64,000 nucleotides of DNA from Sinotaia quadrata (GCA_028829895.1 CM054182.1:12046001-12110000), one strand, 5' to 3'; positions 1 to 12,630 are shown, counted from the first letter of the stretch. Translations and numbers: made by a program. The notes: generated by a model from the sequence alone, not told the origin.

Positions 1-633
1 TAGACAAAGGACGCTACGACTTGCCGTTTTGGGGCGTGCCCCTGTGGGGCTGTTTGGCACATTTTCCTTGCTGCAAGAAGTGTGGAATGTGGATATAGCT
101 TATCTTTTTCGTCCTGGAATTCTGATGGGTACTAAATTATTTTTTATAACGTTTATACCCCTCCCCCATCCGTGGGCGTTGCTAGGTAGCGAAGCTTCTT
201 TTCCCATATCAACAATAAATTAATTAGATAATGACATGTATTTGATGGAATGAATCAGTTTCGGAAAATTGTGTCAACATTTGTCTTTAAAAATCAAGTC
301 GGAAAAAGGTGTGACCTAATTAAAACTGTCATTCACTCTGATTTCATGTGGAATCCGTACCAAGAATGTGTTGAAGAGAGCTAAAATTTCTAGACGCACC
401 CTCCCCTCCCCTCCCCAGCTACTCATCCTGAGCCTAAACAGTTACACAGTAAAACAAAGCTTTTGGTGTTTTTATCGGCTAATTCTAGATTTGTCAAAAA
501 TCTGACAGCAAAGTTATACTTTGCGCGACAGACAGTAAATAACCTTGAGCTTTCACAAAAGTGCCTCCCTGCTTAGCATTCACGGCTTGGGTGTGAAGAG
601 CGTGGGCGTTAGTGAGTTTAACTTAACCGAACG

Positions 634-637
<4 letters not shown>
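1..637. other. Non-coding left edge
   Basis: No supported gene. A 64-codon open frame at 29-223 has no family resemblance. Unique-looking AT-rich DNA with a C-rich patch near 395-415. Confidence 0.5.

Positions 638-697
<60 letters not shown>
638..697. repeat. (GA)n microsatellite
   Basis: About 30 uninterrupted GA units. Confidence 0.98.
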
Positions 698-698
<1 letters not shown>

Positions 699-949
699 AC
701 TCCCCAGTTTTTGTTCAGTGAAGACTAAGGCTGATTATTTAATGTAGTTTTGTTAATATTTCTAATGCAAATAGTCAAATAATAAAGGGACTCAAAACAC
801 CTGCACATTTCAAATTCATACGCTGTCGAAATCAGTTATAGATCGATAAAAACAATTAACAAGTATTCTCAGTCAAAACACACATTTAGTACAGAGGCAT
901 ACTGGATGCAATTAAGATGTATTCACATTTAAAAAGTACATTAGGTACA

Positions 950-1660
950 AACAAAACTGGATAGAGTCTGTGCACAGTAAGTATAGACAAACTCAAACTG
1001 GATACATTCTGTATACATTAAGTACAGACAAACTCAAACTGGATACATGTATACATTAAGTACAGACAAACGCAAACTGTTCACAGTCTGTACACATTAA
1101 GTACAGACAAACACATGCTATATATGTCTAGTCAAAATACATTCAGTACAAACACATACATTGTACTGAATACACATTAAGTACAGACAAACCAACATAC
1201 TGGATAGAGTCAAAATCCATTAAGTGTAGGCAAACACATACTGGATACAATCTGTACACATTAAGTACAGACAAACCAACATACTGGATAGTCAAAATCC
1301 ATTAAGTATAGACAAACACATATTGGATACAGTCAAAACCCATTGAGTACAGAGAAACCCACATACTGAATAGAGTCAAAATGCATTAAGTGTAGGCAAA
1401 CATATTGGATACAGTCAACATACTGGATAGAGTCAAAATCCATTAAGCGTAAACAAACATAATGGATATAGTCAAAACTCATTAAATACACAAAATCCCA
1501 CATACTAGATACAGTCAAAATACATTAAATATAGACAAACACGTATTGGATTCAGTCAAAACCCATTGAGTACAGACAAACCAACATACTGGATAGAGTC
1601 AAAACCCATTGAGTACAGACAAACCAACATACTGGATAGAGTCAAAGTACATGAAGTGCA
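950..1660. repeat. Imperfect tandem array, about 38-40-bp unit
   Basis: Units centre on CATACTGGATA(GA)GTCAAAA and CATTAAGTACAGACAAAC. Fifteen or more variable copies; degenerate related sequence extends to about 1850. Confidence 0.85.
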
Positions 1661-2573
1661 AACACTTGCACATGCATTTAAAGCACATACAAGGCACAGT
1701 CAAAATTAAACAGAATTTAAACATACACAGACTAAAGAGCAGGTCATAGTATGTGTGTCATATTCACTTAAAAGACGTGCTAGGCACAATCAGAATTCAT
1801 TCTGTCTAAATACACATACACATACACACACACTCACAAACAAAATACATAAGCAATTAATAAAACCCCAAAAACGTTTAAACTCGTGTTTGACACGGTG
1901 ATAAATCACAAAAAGCACATACACAAAACATACACAGTGTAAAATTAACATACACTAGACAGACAACGCATATACTTATCAGAGCCAATAGTGGCTTACA
2001 TACACAACTAAAACACATTCTAACGCCCTCTTGATCTAAGAACATGACTGAAATCTCACAAGACATTCACTAACACATCCACACTTCACAGTAACAGGGC
2101 GGTTTCTCTAAGACACAAATCAGGTTCACAGACTGCATGTCTCACCCAATTTATCCAGCAGGCGCAAAGTGGTACGCTTTCAGTTTCAGAAACGCGTTGT
2201 TAGAGAAGAAATAAAATTAAAAGAAAAGTTCGCTCTGGAAAATTATCCTGGACTGTTATCGATTGATAGATTCGGTGCAAACAAACAAAACTCAAATAAG
2301 TTTGGTTGGTGGACACAAATCTGACATTTATTGCAATGCAGAAAATAGTTGAGCTATTAAGTCTGAAAATTCAGCCCAGTGAAATACCTGAGTTTTGTTG
2401 CATCTGCCATCCATAGTTTTATTGGCAAAGCGAAGTAGGGTACTACTGATTAATGGCGCAATCATTATACGCTGTTATTTTAGGCATGATTTGATAAACA
2501 GTGATGTAACAGAAGGTAGGATTTGTAACGCGTCTTGGCTGTAACGCTAACGCTAAGAGTGCACAAGGTAATC

Positions 2574-2600
2574 ATTAAATAAATAAATAAATAAATAAAT
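2574..2600. repeat. (AAAT)n microsatellite
   Basis: About six AAAT units. Confidence 0.9.
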
Positions 2601-2773
2601 AGGAATGTTATATACTTGACTTTCGCTTAATGATGCTTTATACTCATATTACTATTGTATTTTGGGGGAAATTAAGTTTGATTGAATGATACGAAGATCA
2701 GATATAGATGTCAGATCAGCTGATGGGTAATGTTTTGTAAGGAGGGTGGGTGGGATTATGGCGTTCAGCTCAA

Positions 2774-2943
2774 GGCTTATTGAAGATAATGTGTCTCATC
2801 AGCTGAGAGATAATCTTGTATAATGTGGGGATGTTACTACTGTGTTGGATATCAAGACTTATTGAGGATACTATCGGTCTCATCAGTTGAGAGATAATCT
2901 TGTGTATTGTGGGGATGTTACTACTGTGTTGGGTATCGGGGCT
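2774..2943. repeat. Two-copy tandem duplication, about 84 bp
   Basis: Both halves contain GAGAGATAATCTTGT followed by GTGGGGATGTTACTACTGTG. Confidence 0.85.
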
Positions 2944-3186
2944 TGATGAAATGGTCGAGATGCACTGTCTGCTTTTCAAGTTGCATTATCTCGGGGCATT
3001 AGAATAAATTTACTCTCATTAAAGCTGTTCGCCTTGCTGCCAATAGAGCATAGTGCCACACATGTTATTCTATTTGTTATTTTTTACAGTAAAAATGCTA
3101 TAATTTCAAAATGTCAAGACTATTATCGACTGGAAACACACACTAATACCATTTATGCGCACGTGTACGTACGCGCGCACGCATTC

Positions 3187-3479
3187 ACATACAACGCAAA
3201 CAGTATACATACGTACTTACACACATACAACGCAAACAGTATACATACGTACTTACACACATACAATGCAAACAGTATACATACGTACTTACACACATAC
3301 AACGCAAACAGTATACATACGTACTTACACACATGCAATGCAAACAGTATACATACGTACTTACACACATACAATGCAAACAGTATACATACGTACTTAC
3401 ACACATACAACGCAAACAGTATACATACGTACTTACACACATACAACGCAAACAGTATACATACGTACTTACACACATA
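3187..3479. repeat. 36-bp minisatellite, 8 copies
   Basis: Unit has CATACAACGCAAACAGTATA then CATACGTACTTACA, very uniform. Because 36 is a multiple of three and the unit lacks stops, several frames on both strands are open; they are not genes. Confidence 0.95.
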
Positions 3480-3512
3480 CGGACGCTTTTACACGATCTC
3501 CTACATACTCGT

Positions 3513-3513
<1 letters not shown>

Positions 3514-3551
<38 letters not shown>
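3514..3551. repeat. (CA)n microsatellite
   Basis: About 19 CA units directly after the 36-bp array. Confidence 0.97.
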
Positions 3552-3554
<3 letters not shown>

Positions 3555-4083
3555 CGCACTCGGCTAAATCAAAATAAAGTGTTTAATTATAAAACAAAAT
3601 CAGTTCAGGGCTGTCAACAAATCCTGGGTACTAAAAGAGAAAACCATTTCAATATACGTTCCTAAATGGAACCGCACATAGCATGTCAGTGTAGCATTCT
3701 GATAATTTTAAACCTCGAAATGGGCGTTTTACAGACGACAGCCCTCGCTCCTAACAATTATAAGGACGTGTCTAATCTCGAAACAGATATATTGCAGATG
3801 GCCCCTCTTTTTATTTTTTTATTTTTAACCAATTACAATATCTAAACCAGAGCTTTGAGCAGAGCCATTCTCTTCTACCAATTAGATGTTAATCTCGGAA
3901 CTGACTTGTTTATGATGATTTCTCTTTTAACAGTTATTATTATAATCCAGAAACCGGCGTATTCCAGAAGGCCCATCTATTTTAATATTTAATTATATTC
4001 TGGAAACTTGCGTATTGCCGGTGGGCCCTATTTTCTAATTATTGAAATTATAATCTCGAAACCTTTATTGTGCAGACGGCCCC

Positions 4084-4555
4084 TTCCGTCTAACATCTAT
4101 AATCTCGAGACCTTTGTCTTGTCTAACAACTATAATTATAATCTCTAAGCCTTTGTCTTGTCTAAGTCTAAAAACTATAATTATAATCTCTAAACCTTTG
4201 TCTTGTCTAAGTCTAAAAACTATAATTATAATCTCTAAACCTTTGTCTTGTCTAACAACTATAATTATAATCTCTAAACCTTTGTCTTGTCTAACAACTA
4301 TAATTATAATCTCTAAACCTTTGTCTTGTCAAACAACTATAATTATAATCTCTAAACCTTTGTCTCGTCTAAAAACTATAATTATAATCATTAAACCTTT
4401 GTTTTGTCTAAAAACTATAATTATAATCTTTAAACCTTTGTCTCTTCTAACAGACTATAATTATAATCTCTAAACCTCTGCCATTTTCAACAATTATAAT
4501 TGTAATCTCGAAACTTTTGCCCATTCTAACAATTATAATCTCGAAACCGATGTTT
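4084..4555. repeat. Tandem array, about 39-48-bp unit, up to the TPPP start
   Basis: Units contain ACTATAATTATAATCTCTAA and CCTTTGTCTTGTCTAA. Degenerate units reach back to about 3700. The array ends within 10 bases of the TTTTACAG acceptor-like tract before the TPPP ATG. Confidence 0.9.
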
Positions 4556-4574
4556 TACAGACATTCATTCCAAA

Positions 4575-4789
4575 ATGGCATCAGGCGGAGACGAAGAGGT
4601 ACTAGTTCGCGAGTTCTATCGTCTGTGCATCGAGAAGACATCCGTTGGGCAGAAACTGTCCGATGAAGACAAGAAACACGCCAAATCGGTGGCCGTCAAG
4701 AAGGTTATTAAGGAAGGTCTCGCCTTGGACAACACCACCATCAACAACGTGGACGCCAGCATCTTCCCTAAATACGCAGACAAAAAGAC
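4575..4789 (+). CDS. TPPP: TPPP exon 1
   Basis: Residues 1-71 plus two bases of codon 72, beginning [20 protein letters not shown]. The donor is GTGAGT at 4790. The segment aligns with the N-terminal part of p25-alpha but with low identity. A TTTTACAG tract ends at 4560, 14 bases before the ATG, so the 5' UTR may itself be interrupted by an intron. Confidence 0.85.
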
Positions 4790-4887
4790 GTGAGTGGTTG
4801 GTCTCGTTACCTAGCCGTTTATTGGCATGTGTGTGTGTGTCTGTGTGTGTGTGTGTGTTTTGTATGTGTGCGTGCGTTAGTATGAGC

Positions 4888-4923
<36 letters not shown>

Positions 4924-7900
4924 CATTGACCTGGCATGTCCGTTGGTTAAAGTCATGACGATGGAATCAAATACTTATAGTGTCGATTTAGTTCAAGTTG
5001 TGTCCAGCCAATCCATGTAGTTCCATTTATGACGACTAAATATAATTCAAGTTATAAGGGTCGAATTTATAGTTGGTTCAAGTTGTGTCCAGCTGTTACG
5101 TTTCCAGTATTTATTTATAGACCCTGCCTAGAATAATTAAGGACTTTAAATATAATTAATTCCTTCTCTCATATCCTATGCAGACTGGTTGCTCAACTTA
5201 TCATTTGACTAATTTAAAAGTGTGTCTTGTAGTGCAGACGACAAATTTACAAACTGATAAATTGCGAACGTTAGCTAGATTGAAATCGTTAAGTTCCTCT
5301 AAATTAATATGCATTCGTTATTGTCATTCAGCTCATCCGCCCCCATTCAATCTAAGAAAAATCTATAGGTCTATTATGCATAAAAATTAACTACTAAGAG
5401 GTTTAACAATGAAATTAAGATTTAATAAGGTTTTAACAATTTAACAATAATCAAATACGAGCGCGAATAGTCTATTTCTCAATTCTTTGCACGTACGTGC
5501 TTATCGTTCTTAAGCGAAGAGATAGCCAATTGTTTCCATGTGATTATTGAATTCGACTGAGGGATACTCAGCTGTATTGTCTGTATTCGCCTGGTCTCTT
5601 TTATCCAGTCCGCCAGTCTATCTCACGGAGTCACTCTAGCGGCGATGCACGTGGCACACAGGAAAAGGTGTCCCTTTTATGTCGCTAGTGAACTTGAGTT
5701 TCAGTGGCGTGGACTCTCGGAATAATAGAACTCACACTTAGAGCTCAACCAGTTCATACCGGTCCTCGGTTGAAGACAAAGACAACTTGTCCAATTCAAA
5801 GATGCGGACAACAAGCAAGGCAAGGTAAAGCAAAACCAAGCCCAAAGACAGAACCGACCTGAAGAAAGTAAACGTGTCCTAATATAGTTTCTGCTAACAC
5901 GTTCCCTACTCAAGCACGTTCCAGTTTAAATGCTCTGAATTAGAAATTCGACCTCGCGTCGTTTACAATTAGATTTAGAAAAAATGTAATCTTCTCACGC
6001 ATGTTTCATTTAACAGCATGACGTATGAATCATAAAAATAGTTACAACGTTAAATTAATGTTCATACAAAAGGGGTAATTCAAACAGCAAAGCGCTTCAC
6101 AATTTACAATTAAAATTACACGCAATAATTGAATTACATGAGAAATTCATATCGAGCACAGGCATTCTGGCTCTAGTGAATTACAAGTAATATAAATTAA
6201 AGTTACAATGGAAAAGAGTTACAATAAATTTATATTCCATAACTTATAGGTTTTCAGTCATTTCTCTGAACCGTGCTCAAGCATATATGGAAAATATAAT
6301 ACATAGCACAAATACATACATGGTCAAGATATACATAATACAATCAGATAAAATGGTACCTTTATGAGAAGTCGAAGTGTATGATTCTCATGTCTCTCGC
6401 CGGCTGCCGTTTGACCCGAGTAGCTTAACGTGGTGACGTGTAGCTAATTGTTTCTCGCAGTAAAGGGGCAGAAGCGGTTACCGATATATATAGGAAAGCA
6501 TAAAGCATATCACGTGACGGATCGCGTGGCATGTAGTTGGTTCTAGAACCTAGACAATGGGCCTAAAGTTACATAACGTCTTGACCTGTTCTGGAAGCTT
6601 CTCGATAGGGGAGAGCTTGAACAAAGGGTTTTCAAATCTCAATATTTGAAGTAAACAATCAAGTGGGTCAGCAAGTCATGACATTTTTATCAGACTGTGA
6701 CACCAGCCATTTCATGTTGTTCCATTTATGATGGCTAAATATAGTTCAAGTTATAACAATCGAATTTATAGTTCAAGTTGTATCCAGCCAATCCATGTAG
6801 TTCCAGTTATGATGGCTAAATATAGTTCAAGTTATAAGAGCCGAATTTATAGTTAGTTCAAGTTAAAATAAGGGGGACTAACTAGTTCCAAACTTTGTTT
6901 AGTTACGTCATTTTAGTGTAGTACATGTAGAGTGGTGTTTACTTCAGTATATTAATGATTGATCTGAGTACTTGAACGCTATTTATTTATAGAACTAAGA
7001 ATTCCTACAGTAACATTTAAAATTATAACGTTCGAGCCCAGTACACAAGTACTGACGCTTTCCTTTAAATTGCGACTCTCGAACTTGGAACCTGTACAAC
7101 ACAGATTGCCACGGACCTTTGAATCACTTTCATTGTCAATTTAATTTGATTTGAATTCTTTTGCTAACTGATAAGGTATTTGGAAGTTTTGTTCTTAAAG
7201 AAGTGGTTGAAGGTCGGGTGATCGGTGATGTGGAAATTTAGACTGTGCGCTATGTATTAAAAATAACAAACCACTTTGTTTTAAGTCATCTCATTGGAAA
7301 CGCTCCCCCCTCCCCCCAACCGGCCTTACCTGTGTTTTTCTGTCTGGTTAAAGATTGAATTTACTACTCAAAACTGTGTTTGGTTAAAAATTGAATGTAC
7401 TATAAAACCTCAGAGCTATGTTTGTCTGGTTAAAAATTGAATGTACTAAACAAACCTCAGAACTGTGTTTGGTTAAAAATTGAATGTACTATAAAACCTC
7501 AGAAATGTGTCAGTCTGGTTAAAGACTGAATATACTACTCAGAACTGTCTGTCTGGTTAAGGCTGAATATACTACTGTATTTGTCTGGTTAAAGATTGAA
7601 GCTATTACTCAGACCAGCGAATAAACACCAGGGCGACTTTGTTTTGGAGGAACTTAAAAACTACTTATTTATTAATCCTTGGGCTACAGAGGTAGCGCAC
7701 GTTATTTGCATTCCTGAAATAACAATTCTAGATTTCGTTTCTTGTGCAGGAAAAAACTGTCCGAAGAAGATTTCGTTACAAAACTTCTGCCTGACGTTGC
7801 TGCCATGAAAGCGAAGGTGAAGGACGCCAAGGACCCCAAAGCACAGGAAGAGTTGTCGAAGATGAAGAAGAAACTCGCTGCTAAATGCACAGAGTGGAAG

Positions 7901-10483
7901 ACGCAAGATAGCGTGAGTACTCCCCCTTTGCTATTTCGTTCACGTGGTTTTTCAGTACTGTATTGCGCCAATGCGAGTTTTGAGAAGCAGTACTGGCTGG
8001 TGGAATTTATTACTCTAAATGTTGACTACGACTGAGTAAGCCAAAGTACACTGATAATACGGAGGAAAAGTCTGGACTGTAGACTATAATTGCTATGCTT
8101 GTCTAGATAGGTGAGGGATAGTCGAGATTATAGATTTTGCTTTTCTATAGTCTATGTATAGTCGTGAGTGTAGGCTTGCTTGTCTAGGTAGGTGAAGGAT
8201 AATCATGATTGTAGACAGTGCTTGTCTAGATAGGACAGCGTAATTTATTGGCGGAATAAATGTGACAAGGTTTTTCGGTAACAAATCACCCCTCTTTCAC
8301 CCCTCCCCTCAAGTTCAGACACGAGACCAAACCACAGGTGACGTGAATGTCCATACCCAAGCCAGGCAAGTGGATAGCGCATCGCCAGTCATGCTGTCTA
8401 GCCGAGACCGGCATAGCTAGCGGATAGAATGATCAGTTAATATGATGAGAGGCTTGGTGACTTTAGTAATAAAGGAAAGATTTAGATCACTTACTGCTAA
8501 AATAAATGTAGTAGTATAAATTAAACAAGCTCAGGTTTAAGTGGCTTGCTCTTTCAGTCTGAGATGTAAGCTCTACTATGCTTTTCGTAACTGCGAGCTG
8601 TAAACTCTAATGTACTTTTCGTAACTGCGAGCTGTAAACTCTAATGTACTTTTCATAACTGCGAGCTGTAAACTCTAATGTACTTTTCGTAACTGCGAGC
8701 TGTAAACTCTAATGTACTTTACGTAACTGCGAGCTGTAAACTCTAATGTACTTTTCATAACTGCGAGCTGTAAACTCTAATGTGCTTTTCGTAACTGCGA
8801 GCTGTAAACTGTAGCACATGTGTAGAAGTAATTTATGTTCTACAACAAAGTGATGCATTTGCGTCACTGTACAGACTGTATTGAAAATAACGGTAAATAA
8901 ATAATAATAACGCATATATGTTAGACATACATGGAATGACGTAAGAAACGTGCCTGGAAGTTATATTCACATTGTGAATGTATATTTACATCTAACAAGA
9001 TAAGTGGGTCAATGTTATTACAAATAGTTAAGGTTAAACAAAATATTATCTACATTTATATAAAGTAACATAAACAATGAAACTAATTTCCTTACATAAA
9101 CTAGTCAGTGATAGACATTTGGTAAGTAATTTCCTTACACAAACTAGTCAGTGATAGACATTTGGTAAGTAATTTCCTTACATAAACTAGTCAATGGTTG
9201 ACATTTGGTAAGTAACTAATTTCTTTACATAAACTAGTCAGTGGTTGACATTTGGTAAGTAACTAATTTCCTTACATAAACTATTTAGTGGTTGACATTT
9301 GGTAAGTAACTAATTTCCTTACATAAACTAGTCAGTGGCTGACATTTGGTAAGTAACTAATTTCCTTACATAAACTAGTCAGTGATAGACATTTGGTAAG
9401 TAACTAATTTCCTTACATAAACTAGTCAGTGATAGACATTTGGTAAGTAACTAATTTCCTTACATAAACTAGTCAGTGATAGACATTTGGTAAGTAACTA
9501 ATTTCCTTACATAAACTAGTCAGTGATAGACATTTGGTAAGTAACTAATTTCCTTACATAAACTAGTCAGTGGTTGACGTTTGGTAAGTGACTAATTTCC
9601 TTACGTAAACTAGTCAGTGATAGACATTTGGAAGTAATTTCCCTACATAAACTAGTCAGTGATAGATATTTGGTAAGTAATTTCCTCACAGTCTTATGTT
9701 TTTCCTAAACAGGACTCGAATAATCGTGATGGAAGTTCTTGTCTTTTTCCTGATATATTGGAAATAGTGATTGAACGCAATACTCTTATCTAGATTAAGA
9801 CACACATGGCTGTGATTAGAGTTCATGTACTTATCTAGATAAGACAGAAATAATGATTGGTGGACATCTGTTTGCATGGATAAGAAAAGAATAGTATGTT
9901 GTTATAGTTTTCTGGGTAAGACAGGAATAGTATGTTGTTATAGTTTTCTGGGTAAGACAGGAATAGTAAGTTGTTATAGTTTTCTGGGTAAGACAGGAAT
10001 AGACGTGCGTGGAGGCTATAATTGTTCTACGCTGACCTTGAACATTCACTTATACTTTATTCTACACTACAAATATATTTATTTCTAAGAGGCACTGAAA
10101 GAAGAAATCGAATTAGTTCCAAGGAAAAAATAATAAAGCCACACTCTCATTACATTCACCAAGATGATTGAAATAATTGTTTTAAAACTATTTAATTATT
10201 TTAGTATTAAATCTGAAGACTCGAAGCAAAACCACATTTAAATTCTCATTATAACAGTAATTTTTGAAGAGTTCTTTAATGAAATGTTGACGTATGCTTA
10301 CAGAAGACCAAGAATGCCGCAGTGGTTGACCGTTTGACCGACACCAAGGGCTACACTGGGTCCCACAAAGAACGCTTTGACGAATCCGGAAAGGGCAAGG
10401 GCCTCGAGGGGCGCGAAGAGAAGGTAGACGGCTCTGGCTACGTGGGCAACTACAAAGGGGCAGGAACATTCGATAAGAAGTGA
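4575..10483 (+). CDS. TPPP: TPPP/p25-alpha family protein (three coding exons, 185 aa)
   Basis: Join 4575-4789, 7750-7912, 10304-10483; phases 2 and 0 fit at both junctions and the frame ends at TGA 10481-10483. The product would be 185 residues, within the usual 170-220 range. The family binds tubulin, bundles and stabilises microtubules, and is common in ciliated cells and glia; that role is inferred from the family. The last 59 residues carry the family signature: [20 protein letters not shown], then the Gly-rich GKGKGLEG and [15 protein letters not shown]. The first 125 residues are only loosely similar to the p25-alpha core. They are Lys-rich, and the usual Cys-containing KLCKDC-type segment is not visible. 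This may be a divergent paralogue. ATG 4575 is chosen because no start lies upstream in frame after a probable acceptor at 4558-4560. Confidence 0.9.
4828..4922. repeat. (GT)n microsatellite in TPPP intron 1
   Basis: Two GT runs separated by a short GT-rich spacer, starting about 40 bases after the donor. Confidence 0.95.
4985..5093. repeat. Tandem array (about 79-bp unit), left part
   Basis: Units read GTCCAGCCAATCCATGTAG..., then a stretch ending TATAGTT.GTTCAAGTT. The array is split by the insertion at 5094-6702 and continues at 6703. Confidence 0.75.
5094..6702. mobile_element. Probable solo LTR inserted in TPPP intron 1
   Basis: A 1,609-bp segment starting TGTTAC and ending GTGACA (TG..CA ends, short imperfect inverted repeat). 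It is flanked by a perfect 5-bp target duplication CCAGC (5089-5093 and 6703-6707). It interrupts a 79-bp-type tandem array; removing the element and one CCAGC restores the array unit seen at 6780-6800. No long reading frame inside. A TATATATA tract lies at 6484-6492. These are the marks of a solo LTR; element family unknown. Confidence 0.72.
6703..6866. repeat. Tandem array (about 79-bp unit), right part
   Basis: Two further units of the array seen at 4985-5093, with GTTCCA(T/G)TTATGATGGC as a marker in each unit. Confidence 0.75.
7335..7600. repeat. Imperfect tandem array, about 40-60-bp unit
   Basis: Units carry GTCTGGTTAAA(A/G)ATTGAAT and ACTATAAAACCTCAGA. Seven variable copies in TPPP intron 1. 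Confidence 0.85.
7750..7912 (+). CDS. TPPP: TPPP exon 2
   Basis: Residues 72-126: [20 protein letters not shown] followed by a Lys/Ala-rich helical stretch ending CTEWKTQDS. The acceptor TTGTGCAG ends at 7749 and the donor GTGAGT starts at 7913. The SEEDF..KLL pattern corresponds to the FEEF..AL helix of the p25-alpha domain. The phase-2 start joins exon 1 without a stop. Confidence 0.88.
8080..8236. repeat. Imperfect 65-bp repeats
   Basis: CTTGTCTAGATAGG(TGA)(A/G)GG appears three times with tatag/tagact-rich spacers. TPPP intron 2. Confidence 0.65.
8566..8812. repeat. 34-bp minisatellite, about 7 copies
   Basis: Unit GTAACTGCGAGCTGTAAACT then CTAATGTACTTTTC. TPPP intron 2. Confidence 0.95.
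9076..9690. repeat. 44-bp minisatellite, about 14 copies
   Basis: Unit CTAATTTCCTTACATAAACT then AGTCAGTGATAGACATTTGG and TAAGTAA. TPPP intron 2. Confidence 0.95.
9887..10001. repeat. 36-bp tandem repeat, 3 copies
   Basis: Unit TTGTTATAGTTTTCTGGGTA then AGACAGGAATAGTATG. Confidence 0.92.
10304..10483 (+). CDS. TPPP: TPPP exon 3 (conserved C-terminal signature, stop)
   Basis: Residues 127-185. It contains the most diagnostic family block: [20 protein letters not shown], the GKGKG glycine-rich motif and [15 protein letters not shown] before TGA. The acceptor TGCTTACAG ends at 10303. High identity to animal TPPP proteins here makes the family assignment secure. Confidence 0.95.
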   Translation, partial: KTKNAAVVDRLTDTKGYTGSHKERFDESGKGKGLEGREEKVDGSGYVGNYKGAGTFDKK

Positions 10484-11640
10484 AGAGGGTGGTAGAGTTA
10501 TTTCCCCTGGACTGCTTAATTTCTTTTGCCTACGTCGCATTCAGTACAAATTAACTACCAAGTTCAAAGCAATCGATTAGGCAAAGACCCGTATGTCGCT
10601 CTATTATGCGTCATTCCGTTGAATCAGAATGCTTTGGGTTACTGATTTAAGATGACGGAAATTGTTTACATAATAAATTCAAAGAATTTTCTTTAAAATA
10701 ATAAAAATATAATTAATAATATGTGTTATGTACTCTATCTGCAATTGTCCTTTGTACAAATTTCAGAGTAAAATGAAACTCAGTTTTACCCCTTCGTTTC
10801 AGACTATTTAAAAGTTTGTTTAGTTAGCGTAATTAGAAGCCTAAAAATAAAAGATTTGCACAAATATCATTTTAACGAAAATTTCTGGAATTTCAAAGTG
10901 CATAATATGGCAAGCAATGTCAAGGTGACAGAATGCCCTTGAACTCCGTGTCCTCAAAACCTAAACACGTGCTGTCACCCATTATTTTCTAGATATGGTG
11001 CTCTAGTGTACGTCTGATAATTTTACTTTTACGTGCCTGATTTATAGACATTGAACTTTTACAGTTAATAAATATTAACACATTCTTGTGTTAGCTTAGA
11101 TAAAAATATATTTATTTACAGTTTTAACTCTTTTCTTACATTTTATTTATAATGCTGTGTATGAGAGGCTTTTTGTTTTTACATTTTTGATTGTTTTTAG
11201 TTACGTATTTAAATAAACGATCGTTTTACCATCGGATTTCTTCGGTTGATCTTTTCTGTCATCTGTCATTTTGCTATCTTTTAAACACATCATACACACC
11301 TCTCTCATCAAACAGCTTGTCAAATTCATATGCAAGCTCATACTCACCCATGCTGATACAACCACAAACCCTGTCTTTTTCTCTCTCTCTCATACACACA
11401 GTAGCCTGTCAGTGCTAATTTATTGTCACCTAGAACAACACTTTTTTTATTTTACTTTTTACAGATTTAACAAGGGCGTACTACGCGTCGTTAGTTTTTG
11501 TATAAAAAGGAGATATTTAAAAAATATGAAACGAAAATATAAAAAAAAATATGTAACGATTCTTTCACATGAACGTTACTTTTCTTAAACGACCATCTGA
11601 CTACCTCTTCTTCTGTCAAATAATCTTTTCTTTGTTGCCT
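10484..11640. other. Intergenic DNA after TPPP
   Basis: AT-rich with the TPPP 3' UTR at its left end; no further gene supported. Open frames at 11191-11588 have no family resemblance. Confidence 0.6.
10672..10677 (+). promoter_or_regulatory. Candidate polyadenylation signal of TPPP
   Basis: AATAAA about 190 bases after the TPPP stop. A second AATAAA lies at 10846-10851. Which one is used cannot be told from sequence alone. Confidence 0.45.
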
Positions 11641-11650
11641 GGAAATCTGC

Positions 11651-11930
11651 CACCTCTTTGCTGAGGTTCTTGCTCTGTGATGTGTGTCACTTTGATCAAA
11701 CAACTCGTCACCTCTTTGCTGAGGTTCTTGCTCTGTGATGTGTGTCACTTTGATCAAACAACTCGTCACCTCTTTGCTGAGGTTCTTGCTCTGTGATGTG
11801 TGTCACTTTGATCAAACAACTCGTCACCTCTTTGCTGAGGTTCTTGCTCTCTGATGTGTGTCAGTTTGATCGAACAACTCGTCACCTCTTTGCTGAGGTT
11901 CTTGCTCTCTGTGATGTGTATCAGTTTGAT
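11651..11930. repeat. 58-bp minisatellite, 5 copies
   Basis: Unit TTTGCTGAGGTTCTTGCTCT then GTGATGTGTGTCACTTTGAT and CAAACAACTCGTCACCTC. Confidence 0.95.
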
Positions 11931-11939
11931 CAAGAAATA

Positions 11940-12630
11940 TTTTCTCTCTCACCCTCTCTATCTTCTGTAGGGATGTGGAAGGCAGGAGATTGCGCCGCTT
12001 TCGGCAGAGTCTAGCTGACCAGCATAATTGAATGACGCAGGAGATGCATCAATGGCTCTGAAATGTATGGTTTAGCTTTAAGTCTATGCCAAACATACGT
12101 AAGATTAACTTAGCACAAGCACAAGCACAAATACAAATGAGAAGAAAGTTTGCTGTTCACTACATGGTTTATTGCAGAAAACAAGATTCAAACAGAAGAT
12201 AATGGAAGTAGCACAATTTATTATCGAGGCAGGTTACATACAGTGTAGGTGTACGACCAGCAGTTGTAGGACACGTTCATTATTTGACACAGGGCGTGGT
12301 CAGTATTGAAACGATAAAAAGGATTAAACTATTGCACACAGGGTTTCCGGCAGTTAAGGGTTAAATGTTAGCTGTATTTGACCCTTGACCAGCAGTTCGA
12401 GCAAACCGTTACAAAATGCTTCTCCATACGATGTCGTACAGATAATAATATGAGAAAAACAACAACATAAAAGTAATAACCAGCAGTTAAAATTCGACAT
12501 AGATAAAAAAACAACAACAACGATTTGATTAGTTTATATGTACCAGCAGCAGAAAGACCACTCGACGATTGGTGGTGTTGTTATACATGTACAACAAACA
12601 CCACTATACTACCACCTAAGATTAAGAACG
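11940..12630. other. Intergenic DNA, nothing recognised
   Basis: AT-rich unique-looking sequence with scattered CAACAA tracts; no exon-like open frame with splice sites. Confidence 0.5.

Noticed and set aside
3034..3567. Long open frames on both strands over the 36-bp array
   Set aside because: Unit length is a multiple of three and lacks stops, so every copy extends the frames; no start context, splice signals or family resemblance.
9076..9690. CRISPR-like regular repeats
   Set aside because: Units are contiguous with no unique spacers, and the DNA is eukaryotic; these are minisatellites.
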